From an uncultured Ruminococcus sp. (GTDB lineage Bacteria > Bacillota > Clostridia > Oscillospirales > Ruminococcaceae), in the NCBI GenBank assembly GCA_937907215.1, contig CALESG010000161.1, positions 1 through 21,723 of the forward strand: DNA of 21,723 bases, read 5' to 3'. A model generated the notes under the pieces. That model was given only the letters and a program-made list of their open reading frames with translations. It did no database searches and was not told the origin of the DNA. A program made the translations under genes and the position numbers. Below, piece after piece: positions 8,855-16,164 of the stretch; position 1 is the stretch's first letter; each line of letters starts with the position of its first letter.

Positions 8855-9493
8855 TTATTCATCATATTCTCCTGAAAGTATCCTTAGAACCATATGAGCT
8901 TCATGAGCTGCACAGAGCATAACACGGGATGAAAACAAACATCCTTCGGTTTCTACATCGCTTACATTATCGCCGGATATATAAAACTTTTTTGTTATTT
9001 TTTTTGTTGTTATGCTGTTTGCACTTCCTATGCCTGCCATTCCTGAAGCTGCTACAATGTACTTGTCAGGCATTTTTTCAAGTACAGTGTTTACAAGTTC
9101 TGCTTTGCTTTCAGCCTTGTCAAATGCTTCACATATTATATCAGCATCATTTAAATATTCATATGCATTTTCAGCCGTTAAGAATACATCATGCAATCTT
9201 ATATCTATATATGGTGCGATTTCTTTTAAATTAAAATATAGAGCCATTGTTTTTTTAATGCCTATTTGAGATGCTTTATATTGTTGTCTGTTCAGATTTG
9301 AAATATCTACGCAGTCAAAATCAATGAGTATAAGTTTGCCAACGCCGGCTCTTGCAAGCGATACTGCAATATTCGAACCAAGACCGCCAAGACCGCATAT
9401 TGCTACAGCAGCTGATGAAAACTTTTCTTGCCGTTCTATACCATGGCGTTCTGCAATTGCATTTTTCATTTCATTTTCAGTAGGGATATTCAT
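8855..9493 (-). CDS. thiF: ThiS adenylyltransferase ThiF (short clostridial form)
   Basis: ThiF adenylates the C-terminal glycine of ThiS so that sulfur can be added. The 212-residue protein is an E1/MoeB-like Rossmann domain: nucleotide loop GLGGLG at 34-39, the DFDCVDISNLNRQ block at about 58-70, and a cysteine at 185 near the usual transfer position. It lacks the paired CxxC zinc motifs of MoeB and enterobacterial ThiF, as in the short 'family 2' ThiF of clostridia. It starts five bases downstream of the thiS coding end; its ribosome binding site is formed by the last glycine codons of thiS. MoeB-like or HesA-like function is less likely, given the position between thiS and thiG. Confidence 0.94.
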   Translation of the reverse strand: MNIPTENEMKNAIAERHGIERQEKFSSAAVAICGLGGLGSNIAVSLARAGVGKLILIDFDCVDISNLNRQQYKASQIGIKKTMALYFNLKEIAPYIDIRLHDVFLTAENAYEYLNDADIICEAFDKAESKAELVNTVLEKMPDKYIVAASGMAGIGSANSITTKKITKKFYISGDNVSDVETEGCLFSSRVMLCAAHEAHMVLRILSGEYDE

Positions 9494-9497
9494 ATTA

Positions 9498-9692
9498 TCA
9501 GCCTCCTCCTACAAAACTTACTACTTCCAGAATATCACCATCTTTAAGAATAGTTTCTGCATACATAGCTTTAGGTACTATATCGCCGCAAATTTCAACA
9601 GCAATGCGTTTAAGATTATAACCGTTTTCGATTAGATATTCTGAAAGCTTTTTTCCGGCTATATCTTCAGGTTTTCCATTTACCTTTACCAT
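9498..9692 (-). CDS. thiS: Sulfur carrier protein ThiS
   Basis: ThiS is a small ubiquitin-like protein that carries sulfur as a C-terminal thiocarboxylate to thiazole synthase. The product has 64 residues, the normal size, and ends SFVGGG, giving the required terminal Gly-Gly. AAAGGAGT lies about 6 nt before the ATG at 9692. It is the first gene after the TPP riboswitch and its terminator. The sulfur donor proteins (IscS or ThiI type) are not in the window. Confidence 0.95.
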   Translation of the reverse strand: MVKVNGKPEDIAGKKLSEYLIENGYNLKRIAVEICGDIVPKAMYAETILKDGDILEVVSFVGGG

Positions 9693-9723
9693 AAAAACTC
9701 CTTTCTCATTTTAAGAAAATAAC

Positions 9724-9756
9724 AAAAAGCCGTCCTACAAGAAACTACAGGACGGC
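9724..9756 (-). terminator. Intrinsic terminator controlled by the TPP riboswitch
   Basis: Minus-strand RNA forms a 12-pair hairpin (8 Watson-Crick pairs at the base, then some G-U pairs) with loop UUUC, followed by UUUUUG. It ends about 32 nt before the thiS start. A CGUCCU segment of its 5' arm can instead pair with AGGGACG in the 3' end of the riboswitch (9782-9788, one bulge). This gives a plausible antiterminator that TPP binding would disrupt. Confidence 0.88.
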
Positions 9757-9777
9757 ATAAGTATAATACAAATAAAC

Positions 9778-9864
9778 AAAGCGTCCCTACGTCGGCATTA
9801 TCCGAATCAGGTTATCGGTCGAAGGTACACCTTCCTCTCAGCCTGTATCACAAGCTCCCGTTTT
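9778..9864 (-). promoter_or_regulatory. TPP (thiamine pyrophosphate) riboswitch, THI element
   Basis: On the minus strand the conserved TPP aptamer is clear. CUGAGAG lies at 9835-9841, and the ACCUGAU...GGAUAAUGCC...CGUAGGGA core at 9784-9812, with a short P3 hairpin (GAAGG/CCUUC) between. It lies in the leader of thiS and directly before an intrinsic terminator, so TPP should cause premature termination of the thi operon. By extension it may also limit hydG and hydF, which follow thiC without a visible new promoter. P1 pairing near 9778-9783 and 9859-9864 is imperfect, and the outer borders are approximate. Confidence 0.97.
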
Positions 9865-9867
9865 TAC

Positions 9868-9908
9868 TATAGGCAACACCGTACAGTCTTTGTGCAGTGT
9901 TGCCTATA
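9868..9908 (-). other. 5'-terminal hairpin of the thi leader RNA
   Basis: A perfect 12-bp inverted repeat, TATAGGCAACAC with its complement (9868-9879 and 9897-9908), continues after one mismatch with five more pairs around a 5-nt loop. The promoter upstream predicts transcription starting near 9907, so this stem would be the very first structure of the mRNA, directly before the riboswitch. It is not part of the known aptamer and lacks a U-tract on the minus strand. It may protect the 5' end, or it may be a small dispersed palindromic repeat. Confidence 0.75.
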
Positions 9909-9913
9909 TTTCA

Positions 9914-9942
9914 ATTATACAATATTATTAAAAAAAATGCAA
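9914..9942 (-). promoter_or_regulatory. Promoter of the thiamine operon
   Basis: On the minus strand TTGCAT (9937-9942) and TATAAT (9914-9919) are 17 bp apart. The predicted start is near 9907, about 215 nt ahead of thiS. The gene-free stretch 9693-10165 contains, in order of transcription: the foldback repeat at 9979-10140, this promoter, the 5' hairpin, the riboswitch and the terminator. Nothing else was seen there. Confidence 0.8.
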
Positions 9943-9978
9943 GTAGGGAATAAGAAAAAATTATAGTACATAAGCATA

Positions 9979-10140
9979 AGAGCTTGTGTTCATAGGTTCA
10001 GCACACGTCTTTTAGGAAAATTTTGATGACTGTTACGTTGAAAATCTTTGCCGGGCAACAGCCCGCCTGCATATTTTCGCCTTACATTCACCAAAATTAT
10101 GCTCGAAAATCCGCATACTTCACCTATGAACACAAGCTCT
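9979..10140. repeat. 162-bp foldback (MITE-like) repeat, complete copy
   Basis: The ends are a perfect 19-bp inverted repeat: AGAGCTTGTGTTCATAGGT at 9979-9997, with its exact complement at 10122-10140. The two halves stay imperfectly complementary all the way to a central GGGC-AACA-GCCC (10053-10064), so the whole element can fold into one long hairpin. There is no coding capacity and no clear target-site duplication. It starts 25 nt beyond the stop codon of the metallo-beta-lactamase gene and 37 bp upstream of the thi promoter -35 box. The right half recurs at 11794-11865. A transposase-dependent miniature element, or a dispersed RNA-processing/termination hairpin, are both possible. Confidence 0.85.
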
Positions 10141-10165
10141 AAAATTTTATTTTATAAGAAATTCA

Positions 10166-11764
10166 TTATTTTTCCCATTTAGAACAAAGTTCTGAAAGCT
10201 GATCTGCCATTTTTGCCAGCTCTTTATTTGAGAGTGAGCGACTGCTTTTTACTAATGCCGATATTCTGTCAAGAGCAACGTTAAGCCGATCATATGCAGC
10301 ACTTGGTTTATGTCCGTTAGTTTTAGGGATAAATATAGGTTCAGCAGCCGTATACTTTTCTGTTATAAGGTCAAATTCCGCACCGCTATAAGGTGCAACG
10401 GCATCGTATCCATATTCTGCCTTTAAAAGCTCTGTAAAGCTTTCCGCAGATGAGCTTTCTCCATGTATAATGAAAACCTTCTTAGGTTTTTCTTTAATGC
10501 TTTCTACCCATCTGATAAGACCGTTTTTGTCTGCATGACCACTCATTCCCGGCAAAGAAATTATATCAGCTTCGATTTTTACATATTCACCAAAAAGCGT
10601 TACATGATCAGCACCTTCTATAATCTTTCTGCCAAGAGAACCCTCAGCCTGATAACCTACAAATAATACAGTGTTTGCAGGATTCCAAAGATTATGTTTT
10701 AGATGATGCTTGATTCTTCCGGCATCGCACATTCCGCTTGCTGAAATGATTATTTTAGGTCTGTTGTCGAAATTTATTGAACGAGAAGCATCTGTTGTAA
10801 CAGCAGTTATAAGACCTCGTACACCAATGGGGTTTTCGCTGCGATTAACATATTCCATAGCTTCTTCATCGAAGCAGCTTTCTTTATTTTTTATAAATAT
10901 TTCAGTTGCTTCAATCGCAAGAGGACTGTCTACATATATTGGCACATTTTGAAATTCTTCAAGCATTCCGTTATCTTTCATTTGTTTAAAATAGTAGAGC
11001 ATCTCCTGAGTTCTTCCAACTGCAAATGCCGGTATAACCACATTGCCGCCTCTTCTAAAAGTATCAAGAAGAATTTTTGAAAGCGGCTGTATCATATCTT
11101 TTTGCTTTTCGTGAATTCTGTTGCCATATGTTGATTCCATAATAACGTAATCAGCGGATTCAGCATATTGAGGATCTTTGATAAGAGGTTGATTATTGTT
11201 GCCAATATCTCCTGAAAACAAGAGTTTTTTTGTTACGCCATTTTCAGTAAGCCACAGTTCGATACTTGATGAACCAAGAAGATGACCGGCATCTATAAAT
11301 CGTGCATCTATGCCGTCACTTATATTAAAGCGTTCATTGTAATTATGAGGTGCAAAACATTCTATAGCTCCCATAGCTTCATTCATAGTGTATAAAGGAA
11401 CATATGCTTCTTTTCCGCTGCGTTTTGCCTTTCGATTACGCCATTCGGCTTCAAATTCTTGTATATGAGCGCTATCCTTAAGCATGATCTGGCAGAGTGA
11501 ATATGTTGCTTTTGTTGTATGAATTTTTCCCGAAAATCCGCCTGCATACAAAAGCGGGAGCAATCCCGAGTGATCAATATGTGCATGAGTCAAAAGTACA
11601 AAATCTATTTCAGAAGGAGTGCATGGGATTTTTTGATTTTCATAAATATTTTTTCCTTGTTCCATACCGAAATCTATAAGGAACTTTTTACCTGCTGCTT
11701 CAATATATGTGCAGCTTCCGGTCACCTCATGAGCAGCACCTATAAATGTTATTTTCATATGCAC
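10166..11764 (-). CDS. Beta-CASP metallo-beta-lactamase RNase-like protein (CPSF/YSH1-type)
   Basis: This 532-residue protein has a complete two-metal site and beta-CASP fold. Seen are HAHIDH (60-65), H161 in DAGHLLGS, D186 in FSGDIG, the STYGNR block (211-216), beta-CASP segments VDSPLAIEAT (279-287) and SASGMCDAGRIKHHL (341-355), SGHAD (408-412) and FIIHGE with H434. This matches the bacterial CPSF-73-like family, whose studied members are RNases; it is not RNase J in length or motif order. A 50-residue helical tail follows the catalytic core. The start is uncertain: GTG at 11764 has the better spacing from GAAAGGAA, but ATG at 11758 gives the usual MKITFIGAA N-terminus. It has no clear promoter and may be read from the cellulase transcript. 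Copies of the same repeat lie on both sides. Confidence 0.9.
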   Translation of the reverse strand: MHMKITFIGAAHEVTGSCTYIEAAGKKFLIDFGMEQGKNIYENQKIPCTPSEIDFVLLTHAHIDHSGLLPLLYAGGFSGKIHTTKATYSLCQIMLKDSAHIQEFEAEWRNRKAKRSGKEAYVPLYTMNEAMGAIECFAPHNYNERFNISDGIDARFIDAGHLLGSSSIELWLTENGVTKKLLFSGDIGNNNQPLIKDPQYAESADYVIMESTYGNRIHEKQKDMIQPLSKILLDTFRRGGNVVIPAFAVGRTQEMLYYFKQMKDNGMLEEFQNVPIYVDSPLAIEATEIFIKNKESCFDEEAMEYVNRSENPIGVRGLITAVTTDASRSINFDNRPKIIISASGMCDAGRIKHHLKHNLWNPANTVLFVGYQAEGSLGRKIIEGADHVTLFGEYVKIEADIISLPGMSGHADKNGLIRWVESIKEKPKKVFIIHGESSSAESFTELLKAEYGYDAVAPYSGAEFDLITEKYTAAEPIFIPKTNGHKPSAAYDRLNVALDRISALVKSSRSLSNKELAKMADQLSELCSKWEK

Positions 11765-11790
11765 TTATTCCTTTCATTGATTCATTGATT

Positions 11791-11865
11791 AGAGCGTATT
11801 TTCACCTTACACTCGTCAAAATTATGCTTGAAAATCCGCACAACTTCCTTATGAACACAAGTTCT
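11791..11865. repeat. Truncated second copy of the foldback repeat
   Basis: Bases 11794-11865 align without gaps to 10069-10140, the right half of the complete element, at about 80% identity. The same orientation is kept and the outer end AACACAAG-TTCT is shared. The left end is just AGAGC, as in the terminal bases of the full repeat, so this looks like a copy with most of the left half deleted. Its outer end runs into the TAA stop (11865-11867) of the cellulase gene, and its inner end is 26 bp from the start of the RNase-like gene. A tandem pair of CATTGATT lies in that gap. Confidence 0.75.
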
Positions 11866-14402
11866 TAATAAGATGTAACAGGAAGAGCCTTTATCTGCAA
11901 TGCTACAAATTTCATTAAAGCTGTAGAATCTGATCCATTTACTTTTCCGTCAATAAAACAATCTGCCTGTGCAAACTGCTTATCATTGAATTCAAGCATA
12001 TTGGCAAGATATTTATTAAGGTAAATAAGGTCTACCATTGATCTATTGTTATCAAGATTTAAATCACCATAACATAAATCCGGATTTTCAGTTGAAGTAG
12101 AAGTTTTTGTGGTAGTTGTGGTTGATGTTGTTTCAGTATTAGAAGTTGTTTTTGCAGTAGTCATTATAGTAGTGGTTGTTGTATTAGCAGTAGTCGTTGT
12201 TGTGGCAGTAGTTGTAGTTGTCGTGTCAGATGTAGGATTATCAGGTTTCTTTCCGTTTGGTTCAATACCGCCAACGTGTACACCATCTGAATATACACAA
12301 ATATAATCTGTTCTTGTTTCTTTGCCGTCATTATAAGTGCTGTCGCATTTTGTTATTCCCTGATAGCTCCAATCGTTTGTAGGATCCCACTTGTCACCCC
12401 AATAAAATCCAACTGTAAACTGATATTTTTTATTGGAATTTGCGATTTTATATCCGTCCCATTTTACTTCTACATAATATATATTTGGATCAAATGATGC
12501 ATCATACTGATAAGGTCCGGAGATTACACCATCTGCCGGAGAAGCTTCCATTTCTGCCTGATCATAGAGTTCCTTGCCTTCTACCAAGCTAATATTAGAT
12601 TTATTTTCCATTTCATCAATGTTGAAGTAATAGCGCATGGAGAGGTCTGTTTTAGGTTTAGTAGAGTTTGTACGCATTTGAATTGCAAGTTTAGTTACAC
12701 CAGCACCAGAACCCTGAGGATCGTCAACTGCATAAGCATCTACCCAAAAATCATTGCCTCCATCGTCATCTCCGCCGCCTTGTACAGCAGGAGGGAAATC
12801 AGGAGTGACCTTCATATCAGGAGTGCCATAGAAATTATAAAGACCCGCACAGGCACCAACGAATGCGGCATTATAGTCAATGGTTACCTCGTTATAAATA
12901 TAATCTTTAGTTTCATCAATATGTTGATCATTTGCATCAGGACCTCCTACAAGAGCACCGTACAAAACATAACGATGCTTGCCGGTATCTTCACATTTTG
13001 TAAGACCCGAAGCTGCACGATGATGCGGATATTTAGCAGCATTTTCGCTATATCCTACTATATATGCTCTTCCGAGCGGATTATCACCCATAAGATATTC
13101 CATTTGTGATTTAGCCCAATCACTGTATTTTCCCGGTTTTCCACCGCCATTATATTTATCATAAACAAGAGCCATAAGCTGAGCAGCAGTATTATAACGT
13201 GCGCTTCCCCAAGTGCTAAGATAAAAATATCCGCTGGGTGAAAGAGTACCTATTTTGCCGTTCATGTATACATCACAAGCTTCTGCAACGGAATCCCAGC
13301 AGTTCATTTCTTCATAAGGGCTTTTGCCGGCATAAGCTTTGTAATCTTCAATGAATTTCGGATATTGTTCATTGGTTATTTCGCCGAGTACACATTGAAC
13401 TCCACCCCAAACGTCATTCCAACAGTGTACATAGCAAGGTGCAGCATAATAATCATAATATGGGAAAATTTCTTGAAGATAGCTGTAATCTTCAGTGATT
13501 TTATAAAGCCATGCAGCTGCCCAACAATAGTCATCTTCCCATTTAGAAGAATTATAATAAGCTTTTGGACCGTCACTGTTGTCACTCAGCTGTTTAGGAT
13601 TTGTTTTAGCAAAATCAAAAAGTGCCTTTGCATAGTCCAATGATTTCTTTGCATAATCAGGGTCTGTATCTTTGAAATTCAAATAGTTTATTGCCAAAGA
13701 AGCTGCGGCGGATACTACATAATCTGTCTGCGGCTTATCTTTAGTAAGAAAGAATGCAGGTCTGCTCATATCATCTATTTCAGGAGCGTTCCAGAAAGAG
13801 TGGTCAATATCTCCATCGCCTACCTGATAGCAGTGAGCAATAACTTGACCGTTTGAATCAAGGAATGTGCATTTCATCAGATAATCATTAAAATATCTCA
13901 AAATTGTTTCAATGTGATCTTGCAGACCGAGTGATACATAAGAATCACGGAATTCATAGTAACCCCAGCCAACAGTAGAAGCAGAATAATTCTCCGGCAT
14001 ACCAAATTTTACATGGTCACCGGCGTCATGGAATCCACCTGCAACATCTATGTATCCATCACCGTCAGGATCGAGAATAGCTTTATTTTGACTAATAAAG
14101 CTGTCGCTAAGATTAGTTGCAGTGCTGTTCATAGGTACTTGAGAATCATAAGTATGGCAATCGCCACGCCATGTATACTCACAATTTTCGTTTACTTCAG
14201 TACCGCACATATTTGCATCGTACATATACATTGAATACTGCAAAGCTTTAGCAAAGTTTATCTCTACATCAGCAGCAGATGTTTTCATGGGAAGAGCTGA
14301 GGCAGTTCCCAATGCCATTACGCAGCTTATTGAAGCGGCAAGGCGTTTTTTTAAAGTTTTTTTGTTTATTATCCTTTCATAATAATATTTATTATAATGC
14401 AT
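11865..14402 (-). CDS. Secreted GH9 endoglucanase with CBM3 and dockerin (cellulosomal)
   Basis: This is an exported cellulase of 845 residues. The order is: signal peptide (hydrophobic SISCVMALGTASALP, cleavage likely near SAA at 43-44); GH9 catalytic domain about 46-530, with GGFHDAGDHVKFGMP (D126, D129), PHHR (about 459-462) and catalytic acid E505 in NEVTIDYNAAF; CBM3-like module about 551-715; a Thr-rich linker about 718-775; and a type-I-like dockerin about 776-845 with two calcium loops (DLNLDNNRSMVDL and DCFIDGKVNGSD). The dockerin implies attachment to a scaffoldin elsewhere. The start is hard to place. The frame is open back to an ATG at 14465, but that lies upstream of the promoter and cannot be used. 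ATG 14402 is the first after the predicted transcription start, but lacks a Shine-Dalgarno. An AAAGGA at 14372-14377 is followed by no ATG, GTG or TTG in frame. Confidence 0.93.
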   Translation of the reverse strand: MHYNKYYYERIINKKTLKKRLAASISCVMALGTASALPMKTSAADVEINFAKALQYSMYMYDANMCGTEVNENCEYTWRGDCHTYDSQVPMNSTATNLSDSFISQNKAILDPDGDGYIDVAGGFHDAGDHVKFGMPENYSASTVGWGYYEFRDSYVSLGLQDHIETILRYFNDYLMKCTFLDSNGQVIAHCYQVGDGDIDHSFWNAPEIDDMSRPAFFLTKDKPQTDYVVSAAASLAINYLNFKDTDPDYAKKSLDYAKALFDFAKTNPKQLSDNSDGPKAYYNSSKWEDDYCWAAAWLYKITEDYSYLQEIFPYYDYYAAPCYVHCWNDVWGGVQCVLGEITNEQYPKFIEDYKAYAGKSPYEEMNCWDSVAEACDVYMNGKIGTLSPSGYFYLSTWGSARYNTAAQLMALVYDKYNGGGKPGKYSDWAKSQMEYLMGDNPLGRAYIVGYSENAAKYPHHRAASGLTKCEDTGKHRYVLYGALVGGPDANDQHIDETKDYIYNEVTIDYNAAFVGACAGLYNFYGTPDMKVTPDFPPAVQGGGDDDGGNDFWVDAYAVDDPQGSGAGVTKLAIQMRTNSTKPKTDLSMRYYFNIDEMENKSNISLVEGKELYDQAEMEASPADGVISGPYQYDASFDPNIYYVEVKWDGYKIANSNKKYQFTVGFYWGDKWDPTNDWSYQGITKCDSTYNDGKETRTDYICVYSDGVHVGGIEPNGKKPDNPTSDTTTTTTATTTTTANTTTTTIMTTAKTTSNTETTSTTTTTKTSTSTENPDLCYGDLNLDNNRSMVDLIYLNKYLANMLEFNDKQFAQADCFIDGKVNGSDSTALMKFVALQIKALPVTSY

Positions 14403-14414
14403 TTTATATTTATT

Positions 14415-14443
14415 ATTATACATATATAACGAAGAAATGTCAA
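14415..14443 (-). promoter_or_regulatory. Perfect-consensus sigma-A promoter of the GH9 cellulase
   Basis: On the minus strand TTGACA (14438-14443) and TATAAT (14415-14420) are separated by exactly 17 bp, with TG just before the -10. Transcription should begin near 14408, only about 6 nt before the ATG at 14402. This is the best promoter match in the window and suggests strong expression unless repressed. Confidence 0.88.
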
Positions 14444-14473
14444 CAGAATTTATATGCTTTTTCAATTTGTTAT

Positions 14474-14512
14474 AAAAAAAGCTGTTGCAGAGATTTTAGC
14501 TGCAACAGCTTT
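14474..14512 (-). terminator. Intrinsic terminator after the AGCS symporter
   Basis: A perfect 11-bp stem (AGCTGTTGCAG at 14480-14490 with its complement at 14500-14510) and a 9-nt loop are followed on the minus strand by seven U. It begins 5 nt after the symporter stop codon and insulates it from the cellulase promoter 31 bp further on. Confidence 0.93.
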
Positions 14513-14517
14513 AAATT

Positions 14518-15942
14518 TTATTCAATATTTGCACCGAGTTTATTTTTCTTAAAATATGTTTTTGAATCTTTCGCCATAACGCCGGAAAGAACTATGAGAG
14601 CAATTATATTAGGAAGTGCCATAAGTCCATTGAATATATCTGCTATAGTCCATACAGCAGAAACAGTAAGATAAGGTCCAATAAATATAGCCAGAATATA
14701 GAGCCATCTGAAAATAATCGTAACTGATCTCTTAGAACCTGTAAGGTATGCAAGACATCTTTCTGAATAATAGCTCCATCCTAATATCGTTGTAAATGCA
14801 AAGAATATAAGACATATCATCAGAATAAATGCTGTGACTTGAGATGGGAATGGAAGTCCGCTTTGAAATGCGGCGGTAGTTATCTCAACGCCTTCAAGCT
14901 CCGGATTAAGATAAGCTCCGGAAATAACGATTGAAAGACCGGTCATTGTACAAACTACAACAGTGTCAATAAATGTACCGGTCATTGTAACCAAACCCTG
15001 ACGTACAGGTTCTTTTGTCTGTGCAGCAGCAGCGGCTATAGGTGCTGAACCAAGACCGGCTTCGTTTGAGAAAATACCTCTTGCAACACCCTTTTGCATT
15101 GCTATCATCATAGAACCTATAGCACCGCCTGCAACAGCATCAAGTCCAAATGCACTTTTTATAATTGTTGATACAGCACTTGGAATTTTTGTGATATTCA
15201 TAATAACAAGCAGCAGTGCAAATAATATGTAAAGTACTGCCATAAACGGTACTATAATTTCAGATACTTTTGATATACGTTTTATGCCGCCTATTATAAC
15301 AAGTGCTGCAAACATCGTTACAATAAGACCTGCAATAATTGTAGCCCATGATATTTCATATGCATTATTTTCACTGCCAATGGTAAAAGCTATATCTGAT
15401 GTGAAAAAATTATTTACAGCAGAAGTGATTCCGTTTATCTGAGTAAAAGTACCAATACCAAACAGACCTACAAATACTCCAAAAATTGCAAATAGTTTTG
15501 CAAGCCATTTAAACTTTTTGCCCATTCCGTTTTCTATATAATAGAACGGACCTCCTAAATAATGTCCTTCAGAATCGACTTTTCTATATTTTATTGCGAG
15601 AAATCCTTCAGTATATTTAGTAGCCATACCTAACAATGCTGCAATGATCATCCAGAAAAGTGCACCTGGACCGCCTGCTGCAATAGCAGTTGCTACACCT
15701 ACGATATTGCCTGTGCCGATAGTAGCAGATAAGGCTGTGCAAAGTGCTGCAAAACTTGATACTTCTCCATCGCCGTCATTTTCATTTTTAACCATGAATT
15801 TGAGTGCTTTGCCAAGATGTCTAAACTGAAGCCCTCTTCCCCTGATCGTTAAAATGATTCCACACGTCATAATAAGTATTATAAGAGGTATACCCCATAC
15901 AAAATCATCTACTGACGTTAGAAATTCGCTGAATTTTTCCAT
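14518..15942 (-). CDS. alsT: Alanine/glycine:cation symporter family protein (AGCS)
   Basis: This is a 474-residue polytopic membrane protein of the AGCS family, which imports alanine or glycine with Na+ (or H+). About ten or more hydrophobic segments are visible. Family hallmarks are ALSATIGTGNIVGVATAI (about 70-87), the GGPGALFWMI block that follows, the GGPFYYIENGMG loop, and the EAGLGSAPIAAAAAQ stretch in the middle. The length is typical. The ATG at 15942 is preceded by GAAAGGGATG. It is a single-gene unit with a promoter at 16000-16029 and a terminator at 14474-14512. The substrate (Ala, Gly or another small amino acid) cannot be decided from sequence; the symbol is by family resemblance to Bacillus AlsT. 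Confidence 0.93.
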   Translation of the reverse strand: MEKFSEFLTSVDDFVWGIPLIILIMTCGIILTIRGRGLQFRHLGKALKFMVKNENDGDGEVSSFAALCTALSATIGTGNIVGVATAIAAGGPGALFWMIIAALLGMATKYTEGFLAIKYRKVDSEGHYLGGPFYYIENGMGKKFKWLAKLFAIFGVFVGLFGIGTFTQINGITSAVNNFFTSDIAFTIGSENNAYEISWATIIAGLIVTMFAALVIIGGIKRISKVSEIIVPFMAVLYILFALLLVIMNITKIPSAVSTIIKSAFGLDAVAGGAIGSMMIAMQKGVARGIFSNEAGLGSAPIAAAAAQTKEPVRQGLVTMTGTFIDTVVVCTMTGLSIVISGAYLNPELEGVEITTAAFQSGLPFPSQVTAFILMICLIFFAFTTILGWSYYSERCLAYLTGSKRSVTIIFRWLYILAIFIGPYLTVSAVWTIADIFNGLMALPNIIALIVLSGVMAKDSKTYFKKNKLGANIE

Positions 15943-15999
15943 TTTTTATTCATCCCTTTCATTTGATTTAAATTTTGCTGTTTTGGCACAATATTACTA

Positions 16000-16029
16000 A
16001 TTATACCATTGTTTCATACATTTTGTCAA
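16000..16029 (-). promoter_or_regulatory. Promoter of the AGCS symporter gene
   Basis: On the minus strand TTGACA (16024-16029) and TATAAT (16000-16005) are 18 bp apart, with TGG just before the -10 box. It gives a leader of about 50 nt. It is divergent from the promoter at 16129-16157; between them (16030-16128) the DNA is very AT-rich with no structure I can name. Confidence 0.8.
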
Positions 16030-16128
16030 TAATTTATAGAAAAGTTTAATAATATTAGCAATTGTTTTCGCTTTGATAAATATTTTAAATTTATATTTAA
16101 TTATATAAAAAAGCATTAAAACCATTTC

Positions 16129-16157
16129 TTGCAATTACAGGAATAATATGATATAAT
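16129..16157 (+). promoter_or_regulatory. Promoter of the small acidic ORF
   Basis: TTGCAA (16129-16134) and TATAAT (16152-16157) are 17 bp apart. The predicted start is near 16164, immediately at the palindrome 16165-16182. Confidence 0.7.
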
Positions 16158-16164
16158 AGATTCG

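Noticed and set aside
10166..11764. RNase J
   Set aside because: The motif order and C-terminus (SGMCDAGRIKHHL, short helical tail) fit the CPSF-73-like bacterial family better; the RNase J C-terminal domain is not seen.
11773..11790. Tandem CATTGATT repeat
   Set aside because: Only two units in AT-rich intergenic DNA; too short to support a function or a target duplication.
9979..11865. Composite transposon or insertion sequence carrying the RNase-like gene
   Set aside because: No transposase is present and the two repeat copies are unequal and directly oriented, with no target-site duplication visible. They are listed as repeats only.
12109..12306. Plus-strand Val-rich open frame opposite the cellulase
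   Set aside because: It is the antisense of the Thr-rich linker (ACA/ACT repeats) of the GH9 protein and has no ribosome binding site or family resemblance.
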